The notes beneath the pieces were generated by a model. That model searched no databases. It saw only the letters and a program-made list of their open reading frames with translations, and was not told the DNA's origin. From Chloroflexota bacterium (lineage in GTDB: Bacteria > Chloroflexota > Dehalococcoidia > Tepidiformales > Tepidiformaceae), in the NCBI GenBank assembly GCA_021823905.1, contig JAKALX010000181.1, positions 1-7,272 on the forward strand: 7,272 nt of DNA, read 5' to 3'. This document shows, piece by piece, positions 1 through 5,269 of this stretch; position 1 is the first letter of the stretch, and every line of letters starts with the position of its first letter. A program made the translations under genes and the position numbers.

Positions 1-88
1 CGGCGATGACGAGATCGGCGCGGCGAGCGAGATCCCGGGCAAGGGATGCGGCGGGTGGATCACCGTTTGCGACAACGAGGGCGCGCAC
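1..88 (-). CDS. thiN: Thiamine diphosphokinase, N-terminal fragment (cut by window edge)
   Basis: Only the first 29 codons lie in the window; the gene continues past position 1. The minus-strand reading from a GTG at 88-86 begins M-R-A-L-V-V-A-N-G-D-P-P and ends A-D-L-V-I-A. This matches the opening beta strand, the Asn-Gly-Asp/Glu-Pro turn and the second strand that precede the Asp-Gly-Gly of thiamine diphosphokinases, which transfer pyrophosphate from ATP to thiamine to make the cofactor TPP in the cytoplasm. The frame stays open upstream of the GTG, but no ATG or other GTG lies nearby and the similarity starts exactly at this GTG. No Shine-Dalgarno sequence is visible before it, so leaderless initiation is possible. 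I see no TPP riboswitch (no CUGAGA core) on the minus strand between 89 and 234. The fragment is short, so the family call rests on a few residues. Confidence 0.6.
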   Translation of the reverse strand, partial: MRALVVANGDPPAASLARDLARRADLVIA

Positions 89-125
89 CGGCCCAGTAAA
101 CGCGACTGTTCGGGCTGGCGCCAGT

Positions 126-143
126 GCGAACCGTTCGCTTTTT
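126..143 (+). other. Short palindrome followed by a T run
   Basis: GCGAAC-C-GTTCGC (126-138) is a palindrome with six-base arms around a single base, followed on the plus strand by TTTTT (139-143). It could act as a weak plus-strand terminator or as a protein-binding site upstream of the thiamine diphosphokinase gene, which is read the other way. The RNA hairpin would have only five or so stable pairs. The arms resemble SOS half sites, but the spacing is wrong for LexA. Confidence 0.25.
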
Positions 144-199
144 CGCGGTCGTATCTGTGCATACCCTGCGGTCCATGGTGAATTGTGGCGTTTCGGGGA

Positions 200-227
200 T
201 TTACATCTCCTTAGTGACCGCTAGAAT
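200..227 (+). promoter_or_regulatory. Sigma70-like promoter of the candidate small RNA
   Basis: TTTACA (200-205, five of six matches to TTGACA) and TAGAAT (222-227, five of six matches to TATAAT) are separated by 16 bases. A start point seven to eight bases past the -10 falls at 234-235, exactly where the GGGACTG arm of the downstream fold begins. The promoter sits in a gene-free stretch and points towards the terminator-like palindrome and holA. Confidence 0.5.
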
Positions 228-234
228 ACGGCGT

Positions 235-321
235 GGGACTGGCCTTGCGCGGGGTGTCCGCTCCACTTGCGCTGCGAGACAGTCCCTAAAACGCCGCGAA
301 GCATGCTTCGCGGCGTTTCTA
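235..321 (+). ncRNA. Candidate small structured RNA or attenuated holA leader
   Basis: No protein gene explains this stretch. The predicted transcript opens with GGGACTG (235-241), which pairs perfectly with CAGTCCC (280-286) to close a 52-nt domain. Inside it, GCGC (247-250) can pair with GCGC (269-272). That stem continues past a bulged G251 as GGGTG (252-256) on CACTT (264-268), with two G-U pairs, leaving the C-rich loop TCCGCTC (257-263). A competing inner fold pairs CTTGC (244-248) with GCGAG (274-278) and GCGG (249-252) with CCGC (258-261). Two bases after the domain a strong hairpin with a short U tail begins. Promoter, closed domain and terminator together give an RNA of about 85 nt. 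I do not recognise it: it lacks the SRP RNA tetraloop region, tRNA arms, RNase P or tmRNA motifs and any riboswitch core I know. It could be a free small RNA or a terminated leader of holA, which starts 67 nt downstream. Confidence 0.45.
289..318 (+). terminator. 30-bp perfect palindrome, intrinsic terminator-like, possibly bidirectional
   Basis: Positions 289-303 are exactly complementary to 304-318. As RNA, the GC-rich arm 292-301 pairs with 306-315, closing a CATG loop. On the plus strand the stem is followed by TTTCT; on the minus strand it is followed by TTTTAGG. The U tracts are short, but the stem is very stable. The palindrome ends the candidate small RNA and insulates the divergent left-hand gene from holA. 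Confidence 0.6.
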
Positions 322-387
322 CTTGGCGCGAGCCTCCAGCAGCGGGGGCAGCGGGCGGCACGCCGTATCGTGGGCTAAGCTAGCGGT

Positions 388-1497
388 GTGATCGTGCTGC
401 TGTACGGAGCGAACGAGCTGGCGATCCGCCGGCGCTTGCAGGAACTCAGGGACGAGGCTGATGGCGGCAGCGGCATGGGCGAAAGCAACGTCAACGTGGT
501 CGACGGGCGGGAGGCGAAGGCCAACGACATTCTTGCGGCGGCCATGTCGGCGCCGTTTCTCTCGGCCCGGCGCCTGGTGGTCGTCGAGCGCATCTTCGAG
601 CGTTTCGAGCGGTTCGAAGGGCGTGGAACGTCGGAACGGGGTTTGCCGAAGTCGCTCGACCCGCTGGTGGCGGCGCTGGAGGCCGGCATCCCGGAGACCA
701 CCATCCTGGTCTTCCTCGGGCTGCCGTTCGGTCGCGACCCAATCCCCAATGAGGTGAGCGAGAAGAACGCGCTCGTACAGCGGCTCGCGAAGATCCCCGG
801 CGTGCGCAACGAACACCACGGTAAGTTGGACCGCGGCGCCCTGATCGAGCACATTCGCGCGGAGGCGCAGCGCCGCGGCCTCCGGTTCCGCCCGGGCAAA
901 CCGGCCGATCGCCTTCAGCCGGGCGAGCGGATGCCCGACGAACCGGATCCCGCGCAGCTGATAGCGGCGCTCTGCCAGTCCGACACGCTGGCGATCGCGA
1001 ACGAGCTGGACAAACTGGCGCTGTACACCGGCGGCGGCGACGTCTCCGTCGTCGAGGTCAGCCGGATATGCGCGGGCGAGCGCGTTGCCACGAACTTCCA
1101 GTTCCGCGACGCGGTGCTCGACGGGAACCTGGCCCTGGCCTGCGACTGCAGCAGCCGGCTGCTCTACGCCGGCGAGGAGCTCAAAGGCCTCCTCTTCCTG
1201 CTGGCGGAAGCGTACCGGTCGGTCGCGCGGCTGATCGACGCGGTCGAAGACAGGCTCCCGCCCGAGGAGATCGGGAAGTTGATGGGCAAGGCGGGGCAGT
1301 TTTCGGGCCTCCGCGATGCACAGATCCGGCGCGTTCGGGCAATCGGCGCGAGCGGCCTGAAACGAGCGTTCCAACTGCTCGTCGAAGCGGAGCGCGCGAA
1401 CAAGCTCGGCGAGATGGACGAGGAGGTTGCGTTCGACGTCCTCCTGGCACGCCTCTGCGAGATAGCGCGGCCGGCCGCGGTAGCGCGCCGGCGCTAG
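388..1497 (+). CDS. holA: DNA polymerase III subunit delta
   Basis: The 369-residue product is the delta subunit of the replicative clamp loader. It opens the beta sliding clamp and, with delta' and the gamma/tau ATPases, loads it on primed DNA. The N-terminus I-V-L-L-Y-G-A-N-E (residues 2-10) is the family's L-x-G-x-(D/N)-E strand without a Walker A motif, as expected for this non-ATPase member of the AAA+ fold. E-L-D-K-L-A-L-Y near residues 204-212 is the conserved El-KL helix, and N-F-Q-F-R-D-A-V-L-D-G-N near 236 with the following Leu-rich helices matches the C-terminal collar domain. The length is slightly above the 340 or so residues usual for the family. The GTG at 388 is the first start after an in-frame TAA at 376-378; GTG at 394 is the alternative. 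No Shine-Dalgarno sequence is visible. The rpsT gene often found near holA is not here. Transcription may come from 200-227 by read-through of the palindrome or from an unseen promoter. Confidence 0.85.
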   Translation: MIVLLYGANELAIRRRLQELRDEADGGSGMGESNVNVVDGREAKANDILAAAMSAPFLSARRLVVVERIFERFERFEGRGTSERGLPKSLDPLVAALEAGIPETTILVFLGLPFGRDPIPNEVSEKNALVQRLAKIPGVRNEHHGKLDRGALIEHIRAEAQRRGLRFRPGKPADRLQPGERMPDEPDPAQLIAALCQSDTLAIANELDKLALYTGGGDVSVVEVSRICAGERVATNFQFRDAVLDGNLALACDCSSRLLYAGEELKGLLFLLAEAYRSVARLIDAVEDRLPPEEIGKLMGKAGQFSGLRDAQIRRVRAIGASGLKRAFQLLVEAERANKLGEMDEEVAFDVLLARLCEIARPAAVARRR

Positions 1498-2474
1498 CCC
1501 TGCCAGACCGGGTTGTAGCAGGCCACCGGGTGCGTGTGCGACTCGCCAGCATGGAGGACCGGCGGGGGGTCGGCCCGGCAGGCGTTGAGCACCTTCGGGC
1601 AGCGCGGGATGAACGGGCAGTGCGCGGCGGGTTCGTGGAGCTCGGGCGGCTGGCCCGGGATCGCTCGCAACTGCTCGCGCGCCTCGTGCAGGCGCGGCAG
1701 CGTGCTCAGCAGGGCGTGCGTGTAAGGATGCAGCGGCGCGCCGAGTACCCCGTCGACGCCGCCGGTCTCGACCAGCCGGCCGGCGTACATGACCCCAACC
1801 TCGTCGGCGACCTGGGCGACCACGCCGAAGGCATGTGTGATAAGGAGGATCGCCGTACCGCGCTGCTTTCGCAGCTGATCGAGCTGGTAGAGGATCTGGG
1901 CCTGCACGGTGACGTCGAGGGCGCTCGTCGGCTCGTCGGCGACGATCACCTCGGGATTGAGGGCCGTGGCGATGCCGATCATCACGCGCTGGCACATGCC
2001 GCCTGAAAGCTGGAACGGGTAGGATTTCGCGACGCGCTCGGGGTCGGCCAGGCCGACGTCGCGCAGGATCTGGAGCGCCTGCTTCTTCGCCTCCTTCTTG
2101 CCGATGGTGAGGTGGCTCGTGAGGATTTCGGCGACCTGGTCGCCGACGGCGATGAGGGGGTTCAGGCCCGCCACCGGATCCTGGAAGATCATGGCGACGT
2201 GGCGGCCGCGGACGGCTCGCAACTCACGCTCGTCGACGGCGAGGAGGTCGCGCCCGCCGAAGAGCACGCTGCCGGACCCGATCTCGGCGCTGCTGCTCAA
2301 CAGGCGAAGCAGCGACATCGCGACCGTCGACTTTCCTGCCCCGGATTCGCCCACCAGGGCCAGGACCTCACCGCGCCGAAGGTCGAACGAGACGTCCGAG
2401 ACGGCGAAGACGGTCTCTTCCTTGTTCCGATATTGGACGGACAGGTCGCGAACGCTGAGGGCGGTGTCGTTCAT
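1494..2474 (-). CDS. Oligopeptide/dipeptide ABC transporter ATP-binding protein (OppD/DppD type)
   Basis: This 326-residue cytoplasmic ATPase would power import of peptides, or of nickel or other small solutes, through an Opp/Dpp-type permease. Walker A is G-E-S-G-A-G-K-S-T (42-50), the Q-loop is F-Q-D-P (97-100), the signature is L-S-G-G-M (156-160), Walker B is V-I-V-A-D-E (176-181) with the S-A-L-D D-loop after it, and the switch His is 214. The C-terminal extension carries the family's four-cysteine set (C286, C292, C299, C319; C-P-F-x-x-R-C pattern), which binds an iron-sulfur cluster in some relatives. Two positions are unusual: the signature continues C-Q-R where R-Q-R is normal, and His214 is followed by Ala-Phe instead of Asp-Leu or Asp-Met. 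No permease, binding protein or OppF partner is in the window. The start lies 41 nt after lexA on the same strand, with a G-rich but poor ribosome site. The stop codon overlaps that of holA. Confidence 0.85.
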   Translation of the reverse strand: MNDTALSVRDLSVQYRNKEETVFAVSDVSFDLRRGEVLALVGESGAGKSTVAMSLLRLLSSSAEIGSGSVLFGGRDLLAVDERELRAVRGRHVAMIFQDPVAGLNPLIAVGDQVAEILTSHLTIGKKEAKKQALQILRDVGLADPERVAKSYPFQLSGGMCQRVMIGIATALNPEVIVADEPTSALDVTVQAQILYQLDQLRKQRGTAILLITHAFGVVAQVADEVGVMYAGRLVETGGVDGVLGAPLHPYTHALLSTLPRLHEAREQLRAIPGQPPELHEPAAHCPFIPRCPKVLNACRADPPPVLHAGESHTHPVACYNPVWQG

Positions 2475-2515
2475 GCTCCCGCCCCTGGATTATGGCGGAG
2501 CCAGCGCCAGCTCGC

Positions 2516-3154
2516 TCAGGCGCTCGGGCGGAACGACGAGATAAAGCGGCCCTGGATTTCGACGTTGTCGGCGGTGGTGTAAATCGGCTTCATCGTGCTG
2601 TTCGCGGGCTGAAGGCGCACACGGCCGCCCTCGCGATAGAACCGCTTGAGCGTGACTTCGCCCCGGTCCTTGAGCCAGACGGCGACCTTGTCGCCATCCT
2701 GCGCGGCCTGGCAGGGTTCGAGGAAGACGATGTCGCCGTCGTCGATGAGGTCGTCGATCATCGAGGTTCCCTTGACCCGCAGGGCGAAGACGTTGGCCCG
2801 GCCCTTGATCATGTCGTCGGTCACCACGACCGTGTCTTCCGTGTCGTTTGCCCAGCGCTCGCTGCTTGGCACGGGGATCGGCTGGCCGGCGGCGATGCTG
2901 CCGAGCACGGGGATTTCGACGACGCGCGGGCGGCGGCCGCGGGAGCCGAGGATCTCGATCCCGCGCGAGACTTCGCGGTCACGCCGGATGAGGCCCTTCT
3001 CCTCGAGCTTGCGCAGGTTGTAGTCGACCACCGAGGTCGAGCTGATTGCGCAGCCCTCCTGGATGTCGCGAATGCTCGGCGGGTAATCCTTGTCGCCAAT
3101 GAACGAGCGGAGGAAATCGAGGATCTGGAGCTGCTTGCCGGAGAGCTCTGCCAT
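2516..3154 (-). CDS. lexA: LexA SOS-response repressor
   Basis: The 212-residue product binds SOS operators and, on contact with RecA-ssDNA filaments, cleaves itself to release DNA repair genes. Residues 1-66 form the winged helix, with the Pro-Pro-Ser-Ile-Arg-Asp turn (25-30), the Ser-Ser-Thr-Ser-Val recognition helix (38-42) and the Ser-Arg-Gly-Ile-Glu end (63-67). The cleavage bond is Ala89-Gly90, the nucleophile Ser131 and the general base Lys170 (V-T-L-K-R-F). The length is typical. The residue before Ser131 is Thr (Gly-Thr-Ser-Met), where most LexA proteins have Asp or Glu. The ATG at 3154 is supported by the conserved N-terminus and by AAGGA about 11 bases upstream. A promoter and a perfect SOS box lie in front, indicating autoregulation. 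The next gene, an ABC ATPase, follows after 41 nt without a terminator. Confidence 0.95.
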   Translation of the reverse strand: MAELSGKQLQILDFLRSFIGDKDYPPSIRDIQEGCAISSTSVVDYNLRKLEEKGLIRRDREVSRGIEILGSRGRRPRVVEIPVLGSIAAGQPIPVPSSERWANDTEDTVVVTDDMIKGRANVFALRVKGTSMIDDLIDDGDIVFLEPCQAAQDGDKVAVWLKDRGEVTLKRFYREGGRVRLQPANSTMKPIYTTADNVEIQGRFISSFRPSA

Positions 3155-3171
3155 GGCCGATATGATCCTTA

Positions 3172-3185
3172 CGAACGGATGTTCG
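3172..3185. promoter_or_regulatory. SOS box (LexA operator) of lexA
   Basis: CGAACGGATGTTCG is a perfect five-base inverted repeat with a four-base spacer, matching the CGAAC-N4-GTTCG operator known from Gram-positive-type LexA proteins. It starts five bases past the predicted lexA -10, so a bound dimer would cover the start point. A further GAAC (3189-3192) lies between the box and the -10, 16 bases in phase from the first GAAC, and may be an extra half site. The divergent PIG-L gene begins 126 bases away. Confidence 0.9.
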
Positions 3186-3190
3186 CGAGA

Positions 3191-3220
3191 ACTTTAACAA
3201 GCATTGTGGGTTATCGTCAA
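3191..3220 (-). promoter_or_regulatory. lexA promoter
   Basis: On the minus strand, TTGACG (3220-3215, five of six to consensus) and TAAAGT (3196-3191, four of six) are 18 bases apart. The start point should fall near 3184, within the SOS box, which fits steric repression by LexA. The leader to the ATG would be about 30 bases and contains AAGGA as the ribosome site. Confidence 0.7.
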
Positions 3221-3242
3221 TCCATGTTCGGAACACCGCTGA

Positions 3243-3260
3243 ATTGCCGATTGCCGATTG
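3243..3260. repeat. Two and a half tandem copies of ATTGCCG
   Basis: ATTGCCG (3243-3249) is repeated at once (3250-3256), and a partial third copy ATTG follows. It lies in the lexA/PIG-L divergent intergenic region, upstream of both predicted promoters. It may be a binding site or simple slippage. I see no convincing sigma70 promoter for the plus-strand gene in this region. Confidence 0.3.
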
Positions 3261-3311
3261 GGCCCGGTTTGCAGAGAGGAAGCCGAGTAGCGCACGATCG
3301 GTGCGCTGCTT

Positions 3312-4037
3312 ATGAGCGACGCGCCTCGTTCGAAACCTTCGACACGCAATCCCGAAACGACCGCGCTGGTGATCGCCGCCCACCCGGACGACGGCGACTT
3401 CGGCTGCGCGGGCTATGTTTCACAACTGGCGGCGAAGGGTTGGGACGTCCACTTCCTTGTCTGCACGAATGGCGCGAAGGGAACGGAAGACCGGGCGATG
3501 ACGCGCGAGCGGCTCATCGCGCTCCGGCAGGAAGAGCAGCGTGAGGCCTGCCGCCGGATGGGCGCCCGCGGCGTGTTTTTCCTGGATTACGAGGACGGCG
3601 AGCTCGTCTACAGCCGTGCGTTCCTGGGCGATCTCGTGCGCTCCATCCGCCGGCTCCGGCCGCATACGGTCCTGACGCACGACCCGACCGACATCATCAT
3701 CCTCGACAGCTTTATCAATCACCCGGACCACCGCGCGGCGGGAACGGCGGCGCTTGATGCGGTCTATCCCACGGCGCGCGACCACCTGAACTTCCCGGAG
3801 CACCTCGCGGAGGGGCTGGAGCCGCACAAGGTGCGGGAGATCCTCCTCTGGAACTCGAACCACCCGAACTTCGACGTTGACATCACGGCCGAGCTGGAGA
3901 CGAAGATCCACGCGCTCAGCGCCCATGCGACGCAGTTCGCGAACAAGCAGGAGTTCGTGGAGTTCGCGCGGGAGAGCTGGAAATCGCCGGACGGCCGCTA
4001 CCTGGAGCGCTTCCGGCGGCTGACGCTCGCGTTCTGA
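3312..4037 (+). CDS. PIG-L/LmbE family zinc-dependent deacetylase
   Basis: The 241-residue product belongs to the metal-dependent hydrolases that remove acetyl groups from N-acetylglucosamine-type sugars, including the mycothiol and bacillithiol enzymes MshB and BshB. The N-terminal motif is A-H-P-D-D-G-D-F-G-C (23-32), where Asp26 is the expected base and His24 and Asp27 are metal ligands. The usual Glu of A-H-P-D-D-x-E is Asp29 here. The second metal motif is N-H-P-D-H-R (136-141) with His140 as ligand, preceded by T-H-D-P (122-125), and S-A-H-A-T-Q follows at 203-208. The length fits the family and no signal peptide is seen, so it should be cytoplasmic. The substrate cannot be read from sequence. 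Start: ATG 3312 has no good ribosome site, and the conserved strand begins near residue 17, so a few N-terminal residues are uncertain. queG follows after 59 nt on the same strand. Confidence 0.85.
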   Translation: MSDAPRSKPSTRNPETTALVIAAHPDDGDFGCAGYVSQLAAKGWDVHFLVCTNGAKGTEDRAMTRERLIALRQEEQREACRRMGARGVFFLDYEDGELVYSRAFLGDLVRSIRRLRPHTVLTHDPTDIIILDSFINHPDHRAAGTAALDAVYPTARDHLNFPEHLAEGLEPHKVREILLWNSNHPNFDVDITAELETKIHALSAHATQFANKQEFVEFARESWKSPDGRYLERFRRLTLAF

Positions 4038-4096
4038 TGGCAGGTGATCGGGGTCGGTGGTAGACGCGCCCGGCCGTCTCGTGCTCCGCTAGATTC

Positions 4097-5269
4097 ATGG
4101 ATGGCGAAGCCGCGCGCCGGCGAATGCTTGAACTCGCGCGAGGCGAAGGGTTCGAGCTCGTGCGGTTCACCGGCGCCGAGCCACTGACGGCGGCGCGAGA
4201 AGAGGCGTTGCGCGCGCACGCCGAGGGCCGGCTCGACGGACTCGACTGGATGACAAACGGCTGGCTCATTCGGGCGACCGATCCCGGGGCGTTTCTCGCC
4301 GGCGCCCGGACGGTTGTCCTCCTCGCACTGCCCTGCCATGCGCCGGAGCCTGAACCGGCGACCGACGGCCGTTCGCGCGGGCGGGTGGCGCGCTACGCTC
4401 GCGGCCGCGACTACCACCGCGTCTTCGAGAAGAAGTTACGGCAGATGGCGAGGGCCATTCGGCAGGAGCTTGGTGCGGCCGCGCGGCCGACCGTCGACTA
4501 CGGTCCGCTGCTGGAACGGCCGCTCGCCGCCGCCTCGGGGATGGGCTGGCTGGGGAAGTCGTCGATGCTGCTCGTCCCCGGCGTTGGGCCGTGGGTGCTG
4601 CTCGGCGCGATCGCCACGGACCTTGTTATCGAGCCAGACCCGCAACTGGCGAAGAGCTGCGGAAGCTGCACGCGGTGCATCGTCGCCTGTCCCACCGGCG
4701 CGCTCTCGCCCGAGGGTTACCTGCTCGACTCTCGCCGCTGCATCAGCTACCACACCATCGAGAACCGCGGGCCGATCCCGCGTGAGCTGCGGCCGCTCTT
4801 CGGCGACCGGGTCTTCGGCTGCGACGACTGCCTCGACGCCTGCCCGGTGGGCGCCCGGCGGTTCGACAGCCACCCCGATTTCGTTCCGGGATCGATCGAC
4901 GACGCCCGCCCTGTGCTGGCCGATCTGATCGCACTCGACGAGGACGCATTCACCGAGCGCTTCCGTGGCCGCGCGATCATGCGGGCGAAGCGCGACGGCA
5001 TGATCCGGAACGCGTGTATCGCCCTGGGGAACACTGGCACATCAGAGGATGTTGCTGTCCTCAACGCGGCGCTCGGCGACCACGCGGCACTGGTTCGCGG
5101 CCACGCCGCCTGGGCGCTCGGACGCCTGGTTCGTCGGCTCGGCCTCGAACAAGATAGCGCCGTGGCTGCTCTTGAGAACGCTTTCACCAGCGAGCACCAT
5201 ACGTTCGCTCGCGAGGAGATCGCCGTCGCCCTCGCTGAATTGCGCGACGCACCTGGAGGCCACCGATGA
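4097..5269 (+). CDS. queG: Epoxyqueuosine reductase QueG
   Basis: The 390-residue enzyme performs the last step of tRNA queuosine synthesis: reduction of epoxyqueuosine to queuosine at the wobble base of GUN-anticodon tRNAs, using cobalamin and two 4Fe-4S clusters. Visible hallmarks are D-W-M (50-52), R-Y-A-R-G-R-D-Y-H (99-107), the V-D-Y-G-P-L-L-E segment with the proposed catalytic Asp134, and G-M-G-W-L-G-K (148-154). The cluster motifs are C188-x2-C191-x2-C194-x3-C198-P and C215 with C242-x2-C245-x3-C249-P. The QueG-specific R-x-K-R-D-G-M-I-R-N motif (296-305) follows, and the C-terminal HEAT-like helices (about 304-385) complete the fold. Small departures are Tyr135 where Ser or Thr is common and Gly-Lys-Ser-Ser where Gly-Lys-Asn-Thr is common. 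The ATG has no clear ribosome site; the next in-frame ATG (4124) would remove conserved helix residues. The stop overlaps the next gene's ATG. Confidence 0.92.
   Translation: MDGEAARRRMLELARGEGFELVRFTGAEPLTAAREEALRAHAEGRLDGLDWMTNGWLIRATDPGAFLAGARTVVLLALPCHAPEPEPATDGRSRGRVARYARGRDYHRVFEKKLRQMARAIRQELGAAARPTVDYGPLLERPLAAASGMGWLGKSSMLLVPGVGPWVLLGAIATDLVIEPDPQLAKSCGSCTRCIVACPTGALSPEGYLLDSRRCISYHTIENRGPIPRELRPLFGDRVFGCDDCLDACPVGARRFDSHPDFVPGSIDDARPVLADLIALDEDAFTERFRGRAIMRAKRDGMIRNACIALGNTGTSEDVAVLNAALGDHAALVRGHAAWALGRLVRRLGLEQDSAVAALENAFTSEHHTFAREEIAVALAELRDAPGGHR
5255..5259 (+). promoter_or_regulatory. Strong ribosome binding site inside the end of queG
   Basis: GGAGG lies six bases before the ATG at 5266, within the last codons of queG. 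It supports that start and re-initiation at the ATGA overlap. It is the best Shine-Dalgarno sequence in the window; holA, the PIG-L gene, queG and the carbonic anhydrase gene show none. Confidence 0.8.

Noticed and set aside
126..138. GCGAAC-C-GTTCGC as a second SOS box
   Set aside because: The half sites fit, but the spacer is one base instead of four, so a LexA dimer should not bind as it does at 3172-3185.
89..234. TPP riboswitch in front of the thiamine diphosphokinase-like gene
   Set aside because: The minus strand lacks the CUGAGA and the conserved GAACCUGAU-type core.
235..286. tRNA or SRP RNA
   Set aside because: A seven-base acceptor-like stem exists, but there is no T-loop, anticodon arm or CCA. 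The SRP helix 8 tetraloop and GGAAGCAGCC-like segment are absent.
124..378. 84-codon plus-strand frame through the promoter, candidate RNA and palindrome
   Set aside because: It has no ribosome site or family resemblance and reads through the hairpin; the structural features explain the region better.
319..1995. Long 558-codon minus-strand open frame opposite holA and the ATPase gene
   Set aside because: It is low-complexity, rich in Arg, Ala and Pro, crosses two well-supported genes and matches no family; it is a typical high-GC antisense artefact.
2492..3544. 350-codon plus-strand frame across lexA and into the PIG-L gene
   Set aside because: It is antisense to lexA, runs through its promoter and SOS box, and has no recognisable domain.
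4062..4079. Terminator between the PIG-L gene and queG (AGACG...CGTCT)
   Set aside because: It has only five pairs and no T run, so it is unlikely to stop transcription; read-through into queG is more plausible.
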